Positions 44,316 to 57,200 of a stretch of 64,000 nt of DNA are shown here, in pieces. The position numbers and the translations under genes were made by a program. Under the pieces are notes generated by a model that had not been told where the DNA came from, ran no database searches, and saw only the letters and a program-made list of their open reading frames with translations. Source of the stretch: Diphasiastrum complanatum (taxonomy: Eukaryota; Streptophyta; Lycopodiopsida; Lycopodiales; Lycopodiaceae); contig CM055107.1 in the NCBI GenBank assembly GCA_029204225.1, forward strand, positions 11,329,010 to 11,393,009. Reading direction: 5' to 3'. The stretch's first letter is position 1, and each line of letters begins with the position of its first letter.

Positions 44316-46540
44316 TGACGAGTGAAAAACAATGGAGGGAATGTATTTTTGCATGGTAAATAAAATAATGTAAGTTGACTATGTAGGTGAATTATTTAGC
44401 TAATAAAAAAATTAACTGGCTTTAAGTAGCATTTGCCGACATAGTTGGAAAGTTGAAGATCCATTCATAAGTGTCATAAATTACACTAGTACATACATCC
44501 ATATAATTAAAAGTTGTGAGTGGATGTAGATAACATATAAAAGTCTATTTATATATGAATATGGAGTTTCCAACACATCAAGCATCTTGGAGTTGGACAA
44601 TATATTTCTACCAAGGATATCATGCTTTGCCTCAAAGAAGTAGATGCAACCTTTGAAATGTGAAGATTTTGTGATCTTTGAGAAAGTAGCACATTAAAAA
44701 AAAGAATTATTCAAATGGGTTCTTATCCATAGTAGCTTAAATTATTTCTTGATTATGTACCAATCTATTGGTAGGAAATGTCATGACGTTCAGGCTCAAG
44801 TTTTTTGATGAGAAATAAACAGGATGAAATAAGAATGTGAACATTTTTAAAGAGGATTAGATATGCCAAGTTGCTTCTTCATACATGCATGCTAGATGAT
44901 CATGTGATATTTTGTCATGACATTTAATTTGAAATTATGTGAATCCATCACATTATTTGGCTCAAGTGTTTTGATGAAAAATACAAAGGATGAAATAAGA
45001 ATGTTAACATTCCCTTCATATGCCAAGTTACTTCTTTGTACACACATGCTAGAAGATCATATGAGGTTTTGTCATGACTCTAAATCTAAAATTTTGTGAG
45101 TCCATCAAATTCCTTAGTATGGGAGCTACGTAAAAAAAATTTAGTGAGCGACAAGCATAATATAAAAACATAATAGCACCTACACGTGGAACATTAATAA
45201 TAATCTACTAAATAGTCATTTTATATGATTGTGTACTGGTCAGGAAACGTCATTACAAGTCTATTGGTAAATACATGAGATAATTGAAAAATGTCCACAA
45301 AAGAGTGTATGTAATTATGGACCTTATGAAAAAAAAAATAGTGAATTCCAACTTGCATTAGAGATAGTACATTGATGATGTAGCCTACAACTTCCAATGG
45401 TTACATACAATGGTTACATATATCAGCTTGAGGTATTTTCAAGAGCAACACTCTTATACAAATCAAGGCCTATAATTGGTGAGCTAGAGAAATGTAAAAG
45501 TAATATATATTTTCAATAGACATGTTGTTAATAATATAGGACTAGAATTAGAAGGAATTTTTATGAATATGCACAAGAGGCTATAAAGTTTATTATAGAT
45601 ATTTTTTGTGGTTAAAAGAATTGATTGAAATAGATATGGAGGAAGAACACACTAGATATTACGTGAACCACTCCTAGTGCTTATGTGATAGATGGACATG
45701 AGCATTATTTTTCTTTGATTCTGTTGAAAGTATAATGAGAAAATACATGATTAATTAGTTGATACTTGTTCTCTAGTCCCCAAACACATCTTAGATCCTA
45801 TTGATTGATGCCACTTCTTTTGTTATTTTGTTATTTTGTAACTCTTCTTGACCAATTGTCTCTATCATGGTGGAAAATTAATAAATATGGTTACTTGGAG
45901 ATTGAGGAGGATTTTCACCTAGAATAAAAAGATACTTTGTAAGCGATCAAAATCAAGGCTCAAGGAAAGCCTAGTGCTTCACAAGACTAGGAGTTGATGT
46001 CAGGAATTCTTTTGTTCATTTTCATGATTTAGTGACCTTAGTCAACTCATGAAAAAAGAAATGAAGTTTGAGCTACATCAAATAAATATCAAAATTCGCA
46101 GCTTATTTGTAAGAAGGAAAGTTTGCTTAAAGTTTGACTTGCAAATTTTTGTTGAAGTTTGAGTCTTGAAAACTGGATTATTACTTCATGTCAATCTACC
46201 GAGCATCACAATGATAGACTAGTTGACATATTTACTTTTATGAATTGTTATACTATTGACACTGATTAGTGGAATACTGATTTTATTGAAAGCATGATAT
46301 CAATGATGTTGAAAATATAAGTCCAAATGTGTATTCCAAAATCTAGACATTATCATAATCATGGTTCATGATTTTTTTGAAGAAAAGTCACCACTAAGGG
46401 ATGATAATATTTTGTTATGACTAACTAATTAGAGTATGGAAATATACTGTAAAGAAAAGAGAGGCTAAAATTCTTTCTAATAAAAAGGCATGTTATCTTA
46501 ATAAAATTCTTTGATTGATGATGTATATAGATTTCGGCAA
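44316..46540. other. Spacer with a two-copy tandem repeat
   Basis: AT-rich, no gene seen. Contains the repeat at 44793-45120. The first few hundred bases could be the 3' LTR of Gypsy F. Confidence 0.45.
44793..45120. repeat. Tandem repeat, two units of ~166 bp
   Basis: Units start at 44793 and 44959, both with GGCTCAAG, GATGAAATAAGAATG, ATATGCCAAGTT and TTTTGTCATGAC in the same order. Confidence 0.85.
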
Positions 46541-46855
46541 GAGTTGATCAGAACCTATGTCCAATACGGTGGTGTAAGCGTTGCACCTAAAATTGAGGGC
46601 TCTCAAAAGGAAGTTGCTTATGTCTTAACAGCCTTTCAGGTTGCTTAGGATGCAGATCTTATTTTATATGATCAAAAAGGAATAAAAGTCCTTCCTAATA
46701 CAGAGGAAGAAAATTTTATAGCAGATATTCCTCTTGTCTTAAAAGGCATTGAGGCCCTTCCCAAAACAGAGGAGGGCGAGATTATTATAGGAGCTGTTGC
46801 CTTATCAGTTCCTAATATTCAAAAGAAAATATATAAAAATTGATTGAATAGAGAT
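46541..46855 (+). pseudogene. Unidentified coding relic
   Basis: A frame of about 100 codons with one TAG (near 46646) reads through an even, protein-like composition. It includes Y-V-Q-Y-G-G-V-S-V-A-P-K and an internal near-repeat (G-I-K-V-L-P-N-T-E-E-E and G-I-E-A-L-P-K-T-E-E-G), and ends at TGA around 46844. The codon pattern differs from the AT-rich surroundings. I cannot assign a family. Confidence 0.35.
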
Positions 46856-47889
46856 CTATTTGTAAATAGAGAGACATAAAAAAAAAGATACAATCATTTT
46901 ACATGTAAACAACCCGTTTATGGATTTTTTTTATTGATATCAATATAGATTCTTACAATCAAGTTGTGTCCATAGTGTAATACTGGAATGCAATTTTCTA
47001 TATTGATAAAAAGACATGAAGATTGGCATGCATTTACTGATAGTGAATCTCAATGTTCTTCCATAAGTTGGATTGTTTCGCCAATATCTTTGCATTTGAT
47101 CTCGAGCTCATGTCTTTTACGTACCTGCATAAAACTAATATAAGTTAGTTAGAATTAGTACAGAGATTGCATTAGAAAATTTTGATTGAAACTATTCATA
47201 AAAGATCGAGTGTTTACAGTTACTTACGAGTTTACCATTGAAAATGAATCTGAAGTCTGAAAGTACATCATTTTGTAGGAGCAATAGTTCCCGTAGGATG
47301 TAATTTGAACTCCAATCTTCTTCCACCTCAACACATGTCAAAACGACATCATTGTATATAATTTCAATATTTCTTCATTTTGAATGTCCACTGGCTTCCA
47401 AGTCTTGATCGAGTGGCACCCATTTACCTTTATTTTTTTTCGTCTTTGACAAAAATCTGAAACAGTGAACTATGAATTTGAAAATTTGCGTAGACAAAAT
47501 GCCATGAATCTGAGAAAAAGTGTTGGCAAAAATTTGAAACACTGATCTATTTGGCACCAAAAATTAACTCTGGTTAACCTTGTTAACCATGATTTGACAA
47601 TGCATATACATTGATGGTACATCGATTTTCTCATCTCAACCATCTGTCATATTCATTTTCAATATTTTTGGGTCTCTTCGGACAATGATGAGCTGGAAGG
47701 GCAGGCCTCATCAACCAATAGCATTTCCACATGCTGTCCGACGAAACAACAATATATTTAAAAAGTTTTTATTTTATTTATATTTGAAAAATTCTACGTT
47801 ACGTAGCCCGAAGCTAAGGTTTCAATTGGTCCACATGGCAACGAAAATAAGAAAAAAAATAGAAAATATTTTTTTCAAAGGCCCTTGTC
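46856..47889. other. Gene-free spacer
   Basis: No supported gene or repeat. Confidence 0.45.
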
Positions 47890-48099
47890 GGGCTCTAAGT
47901 TTCTCCAATGAGTGGCACATTACTTTGTGAGAGAGAAGCTTACTGGAGGAGAGATCCATTTGGAGCATATCGATTCATCATCTTGTATTGCTGATCTACT
48001 CACCAAGCCTCTAGTCAAGAGTTCCTTCATCAAACATAGATCCAATCTTGGAATGATTCCAAGATTCATGCTTTCCTAGATTAGAAAACTTTTTAGGAG
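47890..48099 (+). pseudogene. Copia RNase H C-terminal relic
   Basis: In one frame: E-R-K-L, G-G-E-I-H-L-E-H-I, then I-A-D-L-L-T-K-P-L and H-R-S-N-L-G-M, the standard end of a Copia polyprotein. It stops at about 48078 and is followed by TTTTTAGGAG and an LTR. Everything upstream is deleted. Confidence 0.82.
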
Positions 48100-48772
48100 T
48101 GTGAAAATCATAAAAAGTTATCTATCATAGCTTTAGGAGTTTGCTAAGTTTTTATGTCAAGTATCTTTGTGTAGGACTTTGATAGGGCCAGAATTGACAT
48201 ATAGATGGCAAAATGGTCAATTCAACTTGTAAGGCAACAATTTGGCCAAAAGTAGTTTATGATGCAAACTCGAGCTAGTTAGGCTTGTGACACTTGTGTA
48301 AATGTAATTTGATGAGTGATCAAGCCAAAGGTCAAGGGTCCAATCAAAATTGAGAAATCCTTATGAGGTGTCCAACAAAATTGCAAGATGGATGTCACAC
48401 TCATCCATTAGAATTAGAGAGGCTAGGATTTGGGGTCCAATATGATCTAAGCGTGGATCTCCACAAGTTTTATATGTACTCTCTTTACTAATCATTATGT
48501 AATTGAGTTTTTGAGCAAATTTGAGTGCAATCAAGTTTTTGTGTGTATTACTTTCTCTCTCTACCCGAGACCAACTAGTCTATTCTCTCTCTACCCGAGG
48601 AGAGGAGCTTGTTGGGACTTAGTTTTTTTCAATTCCCATGTGTGAAACTACTTTGGTTATCAATCTATGCAGCTATCTTTGCCTCTTTGCCTTAGATTTT
48701 GACATAGATCTTGGATTTCAATCTAGTGTTGATCTAAAGTGCATAAGCTTTGCTTAGGAGATCATTCTCACA
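48100..48772 (+). repeat. Copia 3' LTR
   Basis: It starts TGTGAAAATCAT behind the RNase H relic and ends, probably, at TTCTCACA; about 673 bp, close to the 655 bp of the related family. It has a duplicated TCTCTCTACCCGAG (about 48556 and 48585). The right end is a best guess. Confidence 0.65.
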
Positions 48773-51539
48773 CATTAGGACATTCCCACATGTGTGAATC
48801 TTTACAACAATCATGTTCACAATCCAAACCTACAGAAGATGTTCTAGTTTTTCTTTGGAGATCAAGGTTTGTACTGCATATCATGAAGCCACTCCAGGTT
48901 CTCAACAATTTGGTGAATGGTTATCTGAACTCTTTAAGACATGTAAGGAGGTCCAAGAGACTTACACCTGCAAAATAAAAAAGATTCATATTTTCAAATC
49001 TAGAAGAGATTTTAGAACCTTCTAATGAGATTAAAAAAGACAAGAGAGAATGTTTTCAAGAAGAACAAGTTGCTAATATAAGTTCTCTACCGACTGCTGG
49101 TGTGTAAGAATTGCCTAGTGAAGATCTGACTAGATCTTGTTACATGCAACCAAAAGGACATCTGTGGAGCAAAATCACCCAACCAACAGGAAATGGCTAG
49201 TCAATACTCTAACCACTTAACCCCCATGCCACGGTGAATGAATGCAAGAGAGGAGGGGCTCCTAGCTTCAAGGATCAGAAAATCCAATAGGTAGATGGGC
49301 GAGTTTCCACTAGTATATATTCTCTCCCATGAGGAGAGAATATTTCTCTTAGGATCGCCATGCAACCTGAATAAGCAATTGACCTTCTATTCTTGCATTA
49401 TAACAGTCAAACACCATGCAAGTGCTCCTATGTCCAATTATAGGTCTGGGCCCTCATATGATTATTAATTACTTTACCGGCCAAGTTCGGAATGACGAGG
49501 CATAACTAATAATCATATATACTAGATAAACTGGCTATCCATGTTAGGAATTAATCCGAATCCCACATATTGGACATGGGGACATAACATGGTGCAACAT
49601 GCACAAGTTCTTCTTACAAAGCAGAATCAAAGAGAAATGAAAGATTTAGGAGAAATTTACAAGCAAGTCGTGCAATGACTAAATGTCAAAAACTATTGCT
49701 TAAACCTAATAGAATTTACATGGTCTGAAATGTAGTTTGTTGTGTTTTCAGTTGATTATAGAAGTTGAGCAATGCTAAAATCAGACGTATTTGAATAATT
49801 TTTTTTTCACGGACAAAAGATGATCATAATTATTATATGTGTTCGACTATAAGAACTGATTTAAAATTTTAGTTTTATTTTCTACAAACAACTGAAGTAT
49901 GTCGTAATGCTTTCAAAGATGTTCACGCAATTAAAAATTCAAGACCTACTTGAATCCACACAAATTACGGAAAGATCCAAGTTTGCAAGGTTCGGTTCAA
50001 GACAATTTTTTAGATGCCTTAACTGCAAAAGCATGGTTAATACATTTCATTGACATGCCGAAAAGCTATCAAATTTTTAATATTTTTATCTTCTAGAAAA
50101 TTTCATAGAATTAGAAATATTTTTTATGTACAAATATTTTGCCTTGTCCAAGAATGTTCCACATTTTGAGTTGTTCATATTTTGTGAAAGTTTGGAAAAA
50201 GAACTTTGGTCTTATGAAAATTTCTAAAAAATCTAACATGTTTGTTTGTTCGACTTGCGAGTAGTTGAAGGCGCTCAGTGAACAAGCTAAAACTCCACAA
50301 GAAAAAGGTATTTGACAATATGTATTTTATTATTTCTAATGATTATCTTACTCTTATCTTAGATTTGTTGGATTTCATGTATATTTTCATTGATTAATCA
50401 ATTTTTTTTGTATTTTTCAGTGGAGATTACAGAATCACTCCAATTGCGCTGTGAACAACAAACAATGGAAAGACAAAAGCTTGCAAAACATAAACAAAAA
50501 ATGATTGGAATCTTCTCAAAATTATTTGGATCTTGTCGTTGATGAAATGGATAAAAAAAACACTATTCTCACATTTTGTAATTGTGTCAAAGAATTTAAA
50601 TAAAGCAGATTTCATTCAGATTCATTTTGTTGGAGCTCTTATATTAAATGGCACTTTGTAATCTAAAGTATATTTCAATTATCCCAACATTTGAAATGAT
50701 CCAAACTTGACAATTACCATAATTCATAAAATAATAGTTGAATTTGGTAGTAGTCTTTCCAAGAATCTATACTTGCAGCTTGATAATATTAAAATCAGAG
50801 GACCTAAATATCATTTGGATTTGTAAACATCAATCAAACATCAAGGATTGCACCCAAGATGAATAGTGTGGAGTCGAAGATCTCTCGTAGTATAGCCCTT
50901 CCGCCTGTCAACAAAGGTTAGATCACTGGATAGGTGCCTAACTATGCATAGATGCTGCTTTTAGTTAAATTCCTACTTTCTCCCTTAACTCTACTCACCA
51001 CTATGCTACTCCTCTTTAACTCTACTCCTCTACACTAACATTCATCATAGTTTTGGTTGAAGGGAAGGGATGGAGAATAAGAGAAAGAGAGTGAGGGTGG
51101 AGGTTAGCTCAAATGCTCCTTATGCTTGCTAATGGAAAAACATTCACTATGGCAAACAATAAAACATGGAAATGGAAAGCAATAGAAACCACAACCAAGA
51201 GCAATAACAAGTAGTGAATAGTAAATGAGGATGCTTCTCTTCCAAAAATGGTAGAGTTTCCTCCTTCTCATTAGGCATGGAAATAGTGTACAAATGGTGC
51301 CTTTTTATGAAATGGGGAAGGCCCTTGCCCCTCAATCTTATTGGCTAACATTCACAATGATCCTAACCATTCATCTTGGACCCAACTTGATCCAAGGGTC
51401 CACAAAAAGTACATTAGAAACACAAGATTCATGTGAGTCCCAATTTGGACCCAACTCTAAAAAGTGATCTCTAAGTTTTAAAATGACATTGGGCCTCTAG
51501 TTTTATTTAATTACAAGGCCCAAGTCAAGTTTATTTTTT
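48773..51539. other. Gene-free spacer
   Basis: No supported gene. 49456-49467 and 49507-49518 are perfect 12-bp inverted repeats (ATATGATTATTA) around a 39-base loop. Confidence 0.45.
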
Positions 51540-52423
51540 TACAACTTCAATTGCGTGCTCATTGGGCCATGGGCTTATACACGCAGGATGCCATGCCCTC
51601 GCAACACATTTTATTGTTCTCCTCCATGGATTTCGGTCTTCGGAAGGCCCGGCTGGCAGATATCGTTCGTGACCCTCTGGATGATGTTGTTGGGCCCTGG
51701 CTGGTGGTTGCGCCTTGGCTCTAGTCGCGCGTCTCAGCGGCCGCATCTGTCTGCCCTTGGTCCTGGCCTTTGGACCCTTGATTTGGTTGAAATGCCCCTG
51801 CTACCTGCTGGCTCTGGTCTTGGCTGGTACTAGCCTGTGCAGTGTCAAAATTAGGTGGTGGTGGAATTACCACGGGGGAGGGCTGGGCCTTCATTTCCAT
51901 GTATTTCTGGCATGCCTTGAGGGCTTGCTTGGCCTGGACGAGCTCTTGCGTTGCGCTTGTCCGATACTTATTGAACTCCGCCTAGTAGTTGTTCAGGGTT
52001 TGGCTATAAATCTGCACCTGACGCCGTAGAAGATTCATCTTTGATTGGAAAAACAGCCTTGTGTCCGGTGCAGATTGAGCTAACCAGACGAGCTTCTCAT
52101 CTTGTAAGGCTTTAACCTCCATCCCCAGGCGCGTGTTCTCTGTTTTCAAAAGTGTGTGGGGACAAGCCATTGGGATGCTTCAATTTAGAGCTCCCACACC
52201 TTTGTGGAGGCCTCCGTTAGTGCTTTGGAGAGGCTTTGAATATATTTGTTTAGGCCCTCCTCCTTCTGTTGCAACTTGGCAATCTCCTGGTGCCCTGCTT
52301 GTTCATGTTGCTGAGCTAGAATCAGCTCTTGATACAGCTTGGTGAGGTTTGCTCGCTGTGTATTATTTGTTGCCAACTATAGTACCCTGCTTTTCAGAAT
52401 AGCTTTGGCTGCTATCGCATCCA
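51540..52423 (-). pseudogene. Gypsy G accessory coiled-coil ORF, distal part
   Basis: Minus-strand frames 52376-52185, 52170-51982 and on to about 51540. They match the coiled coil of element F in order: L-T-K-L-Y-Q-E-L-I-L-A-Q-Q-H-E corresponds to L-V-Q-L-D-R-E-L-K-I-A-K-Q-H-E, and S-A-T-Q-E-L-V-Q-A-K-Q-A-L corresponds to A-S-T-E-L-A-K-A-K-E-T-I. A Gln/Ser/Pro-rich tail and F-R-R-P-K-S (F: F-R-R-P-I-S) follow. Two or three frame breaks are present. Confidence 0.7.
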
Positions 52424-52428
52424 AGATG

Positions 52429-53083
52429 TGTGAAAATTGTCAACATTTCCTAGCTAGTTTGAGGCCTAAATTGGCTAAAATTGTAAATAGTTTTGGTTCT
52501 GGAGTTTCACACGTGTGAACCAGGCCACAATGTTTTTATTTACTGTATTTTTTCAGTATGATGAAGTGTCAAACTTCATACCCTTCAAAATGAGACCATT
52601 TTGATGTATTTTGGTCATATAAGCCATTTTTAGCTATTTTTCCTATATAGGGAATATCTAGGGTCAAGTACCTTCTAGAGAGAGGAGAGAGAGTCATCTT
52701 CCTCATCCATAAATAGTAGGGAAGTCGTGGAGAACAGGTTGGAGAAACCTTTTGTATGCTTCATTGAGATCAATAGATCATTGTCATTGTTTCTTCCTCC
52801 ATTGAGAGCATTGTTGTGTGTATTGTCTTCAAGCTATTGTGTATGATCTTAGGTGCTTTCCAAAAGTGGTAGGCTGATGTATTATGGACTGTATAATGCT
52901 ATTTTGGACCGCACTTGATGTTTATGGAAGTTTCCATTTGTGATAAATGCTTTTTGATCAAGTTCTTTGCATTCTAGGTAGCATAGAATGTGTTGCCAAT
53001 TCCTAGCTTATGTAGTTTGGAGTGCAAGCATTCAAGCCAATGATCTTGGAGTTTAGATCCACTTAGGATCTGTATTTTTCACA
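52429..53083 (+). repeat. 5' LTR of the intact Copia
   Basis: From TGTGAAAATTGTC to TTTTTCACA, 655 bp. A TATA-like CCTATATAGG lies at about 52652-52661 and a perfect 14-bp palindrome TTCACACGTGTGAA with a G-box core (CACGTG) at 52506-52519. Confidence 0.96.
52506..52519. promoter_or_regulatory. G-box palindrome in LTR
   Basis: TTCACACGTGTGAA is self-complementary over 14 bp and centred on CACGTG, a known bZIP/bHLH site. The same site is at 58282-58295 in the 3' LTR; related sites occur in the LTRs of elements B and C. Regulatory use is inferred. Confidence 0.55.
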
Positions 53084-53095
53084 TGGTATCAGAGC
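53084..53095 (+). promoter_or_regulatory. Primer-binding site
   Basis: TGGTATCAGAGC directly after the 5' LTR, complementary to the initiator tRNA-Met 3' end. Confidence 0.95.
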
Positions 53096-54255
53096 TGGTT
53101 GGCTTCTATTTACAGTAAGTATTCCATTTTTGGTGATATTTGGATGTTTGATCAAGTTCTAGCATGATTTTGCATTGCTTTGTTGATCAAATCTTACTAA
53201 CCTTTGTTTTGTGAGTTGAACTTGTGGATCAAAAGCATATTTCAGGTCTATTGAAGATCAGAGGCTGAAAAGAAACTATTTTGGATCAGATCATAACACC
53301 TAATCATTTGTGATTGTGAGGCTTGTGCATATTCAATACTAACAATGTTCTTTTCAATCCTATTGTTGACAATCTCCATTCTTGGATGAACACTCTCCTT
53401 AAGTGGATGAAACTTCTCCTTAAGTGGATGACAAATGCTCTTTTGAGTGAGTTGTAATTCTCCTAAAGGCTGAGCAAAGCTCCCATTTGGATGAAAGATC
53501 CCCTTTTTTGGGTGAACATATTGTAAGCTCCATTGTGAAGAGCATATTGTAAAGATTGTCATCAATTTTGGCATAAATTTTGGTGTACTTTGTTGAGCAT
53601 GTAAGTAACTCTCCTTATGTAATTTGATTGGAGCATTTGCTGGAAGGTGTTAACCATTATGCAAGTGTGTTTTCAGGTTCTTAACAGGTTGAGGAACATT
53701 CTCATGTGAAGTGATCTTAGATCTACATCTAAACACCAAGATTTGACAAGATAGTGAAGCTAGTCTTGTGATTCACTAAGTGTGCTCATTCATTCACCTC
53801 TAAATCTTGTATTTATCACTTGCTGGAGTTTATAAACTTTTAGAAGTGTGGTTTACATGTGGTTTTACAGGTTGAATCAATATCTTAGTGTGTTGATCAT
53901 ATGTTGATCAAGTTTGTTCATTACTAGGTAATCTTGGCATCCTAGTTTTGGGTATTTTCTAAGAATGCAAGTAACTCTTCACACCATAACTTGATTTGGT
54001 CACTTGCTGGAAAGTTTGAGAGCTTAAGCAAGAGTGTGTTCAGGTTGGTTTGATTTTGTAATCCATTCTTAGTGTGTGCAAAGTGTTGCATGTGTTTCAA
54101 TCTTCCTTTCTATGCTTGGAAACCATCTAGGTTCAAGATAGAAGTGTTTTAGGGTCCTAAATCTTCATAGATCTCTTTATCTATCATTTGTTGAGAGAAA
54201 AGTGAGTGATAAGTGCTTTAGGACAGAACCTAAAAGTTGAAGAAACATTAGAATC
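53096..54255 (+). other. Untranslated leader of the intact Copia
   Basis: About 1.16 kb with no conserved sense frame before gag. Homologous to 16486-17607 in element C. The length is notable for a Copia leader and is conserved between copies. Confidence 0.8.
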
Positions 54256-57200
54256 ATGGCTTCCAATGGTGGGATCATGCTAGAGTCTAGTGAAAGGTTG
54301 AGTTCATCAAACTACTCTACTTGGAAAGTGAGGATGGAGTCCTTACTTGAGTTGAATGAACTCATGGACATAGTTGCAGAAATTGAAGAGAGACCTCTCA
54401 CACTTCAAGAGCAACAAAGGTTTGATAAGAAGGCCAAAAGGGCTCTTCATATCATTAAAATGAATGTTACAAATGAACTTCTCAAGGAAGTTGGAAAGTG
54501 TCAAAGTGCAAGTGAGGCATGGAATGCCTTAAAGAAGCTCTTTGAATCAAAGTCCACATCTAGGGTATTGACCCTAAGGAGACAAATATTTTCTAGTAGG
54601 CAAAGAGAGGGTGAAAGTGCTCATGCATTTATCTTGAGAGTTAAGTCCCTAAGTGATGATTTAGCATGCATTGATGAGAACATAAAAGATGGTGAAATAG
54701 TCCAAGTTATGTTGAATGGTTTGCTAAATGAACATGCTAACCTTGTGCAAAGTTTTGCCATTCAAAGAGTCTTGCCAAGTGTGGTTGACTTGCAAGAAAT
54801 CTTATTGGCTGAAGAACATAGGTTGCAATCAAAGCTTGATGGTGCATCCTTGCAAGGTGGAGGTGAAGAGGCTTTCTTCACAAAAGGCAAATTCAAGGGC
54901 AAAGGTAAAGGCAAAGGGAAATGGTCCAAAGGTGGTAACTTTGATCATGATGATCACTCTTCCTCTTCCTCTTCTACTAAGAACAATAAGTCAAAGTTCA
55001 AGTGCTTTTATTGTGGGATAAAAGGTCATTTTGCAAATGAATGTTATAAGAAGAAAAGAGAGCAAGGAGAGAGGCAAGGAAATCTTACAATAGATGAGGA
55101 AGAACATAACACATGTGAATCACTTGTTATGACTTCAAGTTTGTTAGCCAACATAGATGATAATGATCCTTGGTGGATTGATAGTGGAGCCTCATCTCAC
55201 ATGACAAGACATAAGGAATACTTTACATCCTTATTGTCTTATGAGGGAGAAGGTAACATCATCTACACTGCAAATGATGGTCAATGTGACATCAAAGGCA
55301 TAGGCACTATTCCTATTTCCCTTTCAACAAATAGGAAAGCAAATCTTGAAAATGTTTTGTACATTCCTTCAATCACTAAGAATTTGCTTAGTGTAAGTCA
55401 AATGATTGACAAAGGACTTGATGTGGAGTTCATTGGAGATGCATGTTTGATAAGTAAATGTGGATCCTTGATTGCTCAAGGTAGGAGGCATGGTAAACTT
55501 TTCAAGCTTGATGCATGTGTGATCTCTAATCATGAAGGATGTATGGCTAGGGAGCAATTGACAAACCAAGAAGTTTGGCACAAGAGGTTGGGCCATCCCA
55601 ACTTCAAATCTTTGGAGGTAATGGCAAAGAAAGAGCTTGTTCTTGGTCTCCCTAAAAGTCTTGTTGCAAACAATAGTGTTTGTGAACATTGTGCCTTGTC
55701 CAAATCTCATAGACTTGCTTATTCTAGATCTACTTCTAGATCTAAAGAAGCTTTTCAACTTGTGCATTCTGATATTCATTCTTCTAGTACAACTAGCAAT
55801 GGTGGGGCAAAGATGTATGCAACTTTCATTGATGACTTTAGTAGGTATACTTGGATCTATCTTCTTAAAAGTAAGGATGAAGTGTTTGCTGCATTTGTCA
55901 AGTTCAAGAATGAAATGGAAAACCAATTCAATACAAAGATCAAATGCTTAAGATCTGATAATGGAGGGGAATACACCTCAAATAGGTTCAAAGACTTTTG
56001 TATAGCACATGGGATTAAGAGGGAGATGTCTAGTCCTAGGACTCCACAACAGAATGGAGTGGCCGAGAGGAAGAATAGAACCCTTTGTGAATGTGCCAAG
56101 GCAATGAGACTACATGCTAATCTTGCTAAGTCTTTTTGGGGGGAAGCTTTAGCATGTGCTAACTATCTATGTAATAGATGGACAAGTGCTTCCTTGGATG
56201 GTAAAACTCCTCATGAGGTTCTTTATGGTAGAAGGCCGAGTGTCAAGCATTGTAGGATCTTTGGATGTACATGTTTTGTCAATATCACACTTGATGATAG
56301 AACTAAAGAAGATCCTTCATCAAAGAAGGGTGTGTTTGTTGGCTATAGTGAAGTAAGCAAGGCTTACAAAGTGTACATTCCTTCTACAAAGAAAGTTGTC
56401 ATAAGTAGGGATGTCATCTTTCATGAAGAGAATGTTTCCAATGTTGTTGATGTTGATGTTGATGTGCCTACTAATCATCATGATGTGCAAGATGTCTTGG
56501 ATGAAGATGGAGATGCCACTCCAAAGCAAACTTCAAGGAAGACTCAAAGTCAAAGGGCTAAGCCATCAAGGCTAACCTATGATGAAAAAGGAAAGCAAGT
56601 GGTGGACAACTCTAACTTTGCTTTTCTTACCTCTTTTGATGAACCAACTTGTGTAGGTGAAGCAATTCAAAAGAAGGAATGGATCCAAGCCATGGATCAT
56701 GAGCATCAAGCACTCATCAAAAGCAACACATGGAGGTTGGTAAAGCTTCCAAAGGACAAGAAGGCAATTGGTTGTAAGTGGATCTTCAAGATCAAGACAA
56801 ATCAAGATGGATCAATCAACAAGTACAAGGCAAGGTTGGTGGCAAAGGGGTATGCTCAAGAATATGGTATTGACTATGATGAGACCTTTGCACCCGTGGC
56901 AAAGATGGTAACTATTCGAATCCTAATCTCTCTTGCAACTCTTTATGATTGGGATATGTGGCAAATGGATGTTAATAATGCCTTCTTGAATGGTGATCTT
57001 GAAGAAGATATTTACATGGAGCAACCCGAGGGCTATGTTTCACATGATGAGCCTAATCATGTGTGCTATCTCCAAAAGAGTTTGTATGGGCTAAAGCAAG
57101 CACCAAGGAGTTGGTATGCTAAGCTCAATTCCTTCTTACTTTCTCAAAACTTTGTTATGAGTGAGTATGATCATTCTCTCTACTTTAGATTGAATGAAAA

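Larger units (their letters stand above)
37390..44342 (+). mobile_element. Gypsy element F, truncated, with accessory ORF
   Basis: The order is partial gag with zinc knuckle (from about 37390), protease, reverse transcriptase, RNase H, integrase (to 41464), a ~350-bp non-coding stretch, and an accessory reading frame ending at 44315. The 5' LTR and N-terminal gag are missing. A purine stretch at about 44331-44341 could be the polypurine tract and TGTATTTTTGC at 44342 the 3' LTR start, but no partner LTR exists to prove it. The integrase C-terminus has no chromodomain, which points away from chromoviruses and toward the Tat/Athila side of plant Gypsy (inference). Confidence 0.82.

Noticed and set aside
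48739-49025. Overlapping 70-79-codon frames after the Copia LTR
   Set aside because: Several frames overlap with no recognisable motif; they could be chance or a very old relic.
49130-49250. tRNA-like box A on the minus strand
   Set aside because: Only one box is convincing; no box B, tail or target duplication was found.
53248-53574. Reverse-strand frame of 108 codons in the Copia leader, with a similar-sized one at 16686-17009 in element C
   Set aside because: Both come from the same leader repeats but diverge in frame and start; no conserved protein.
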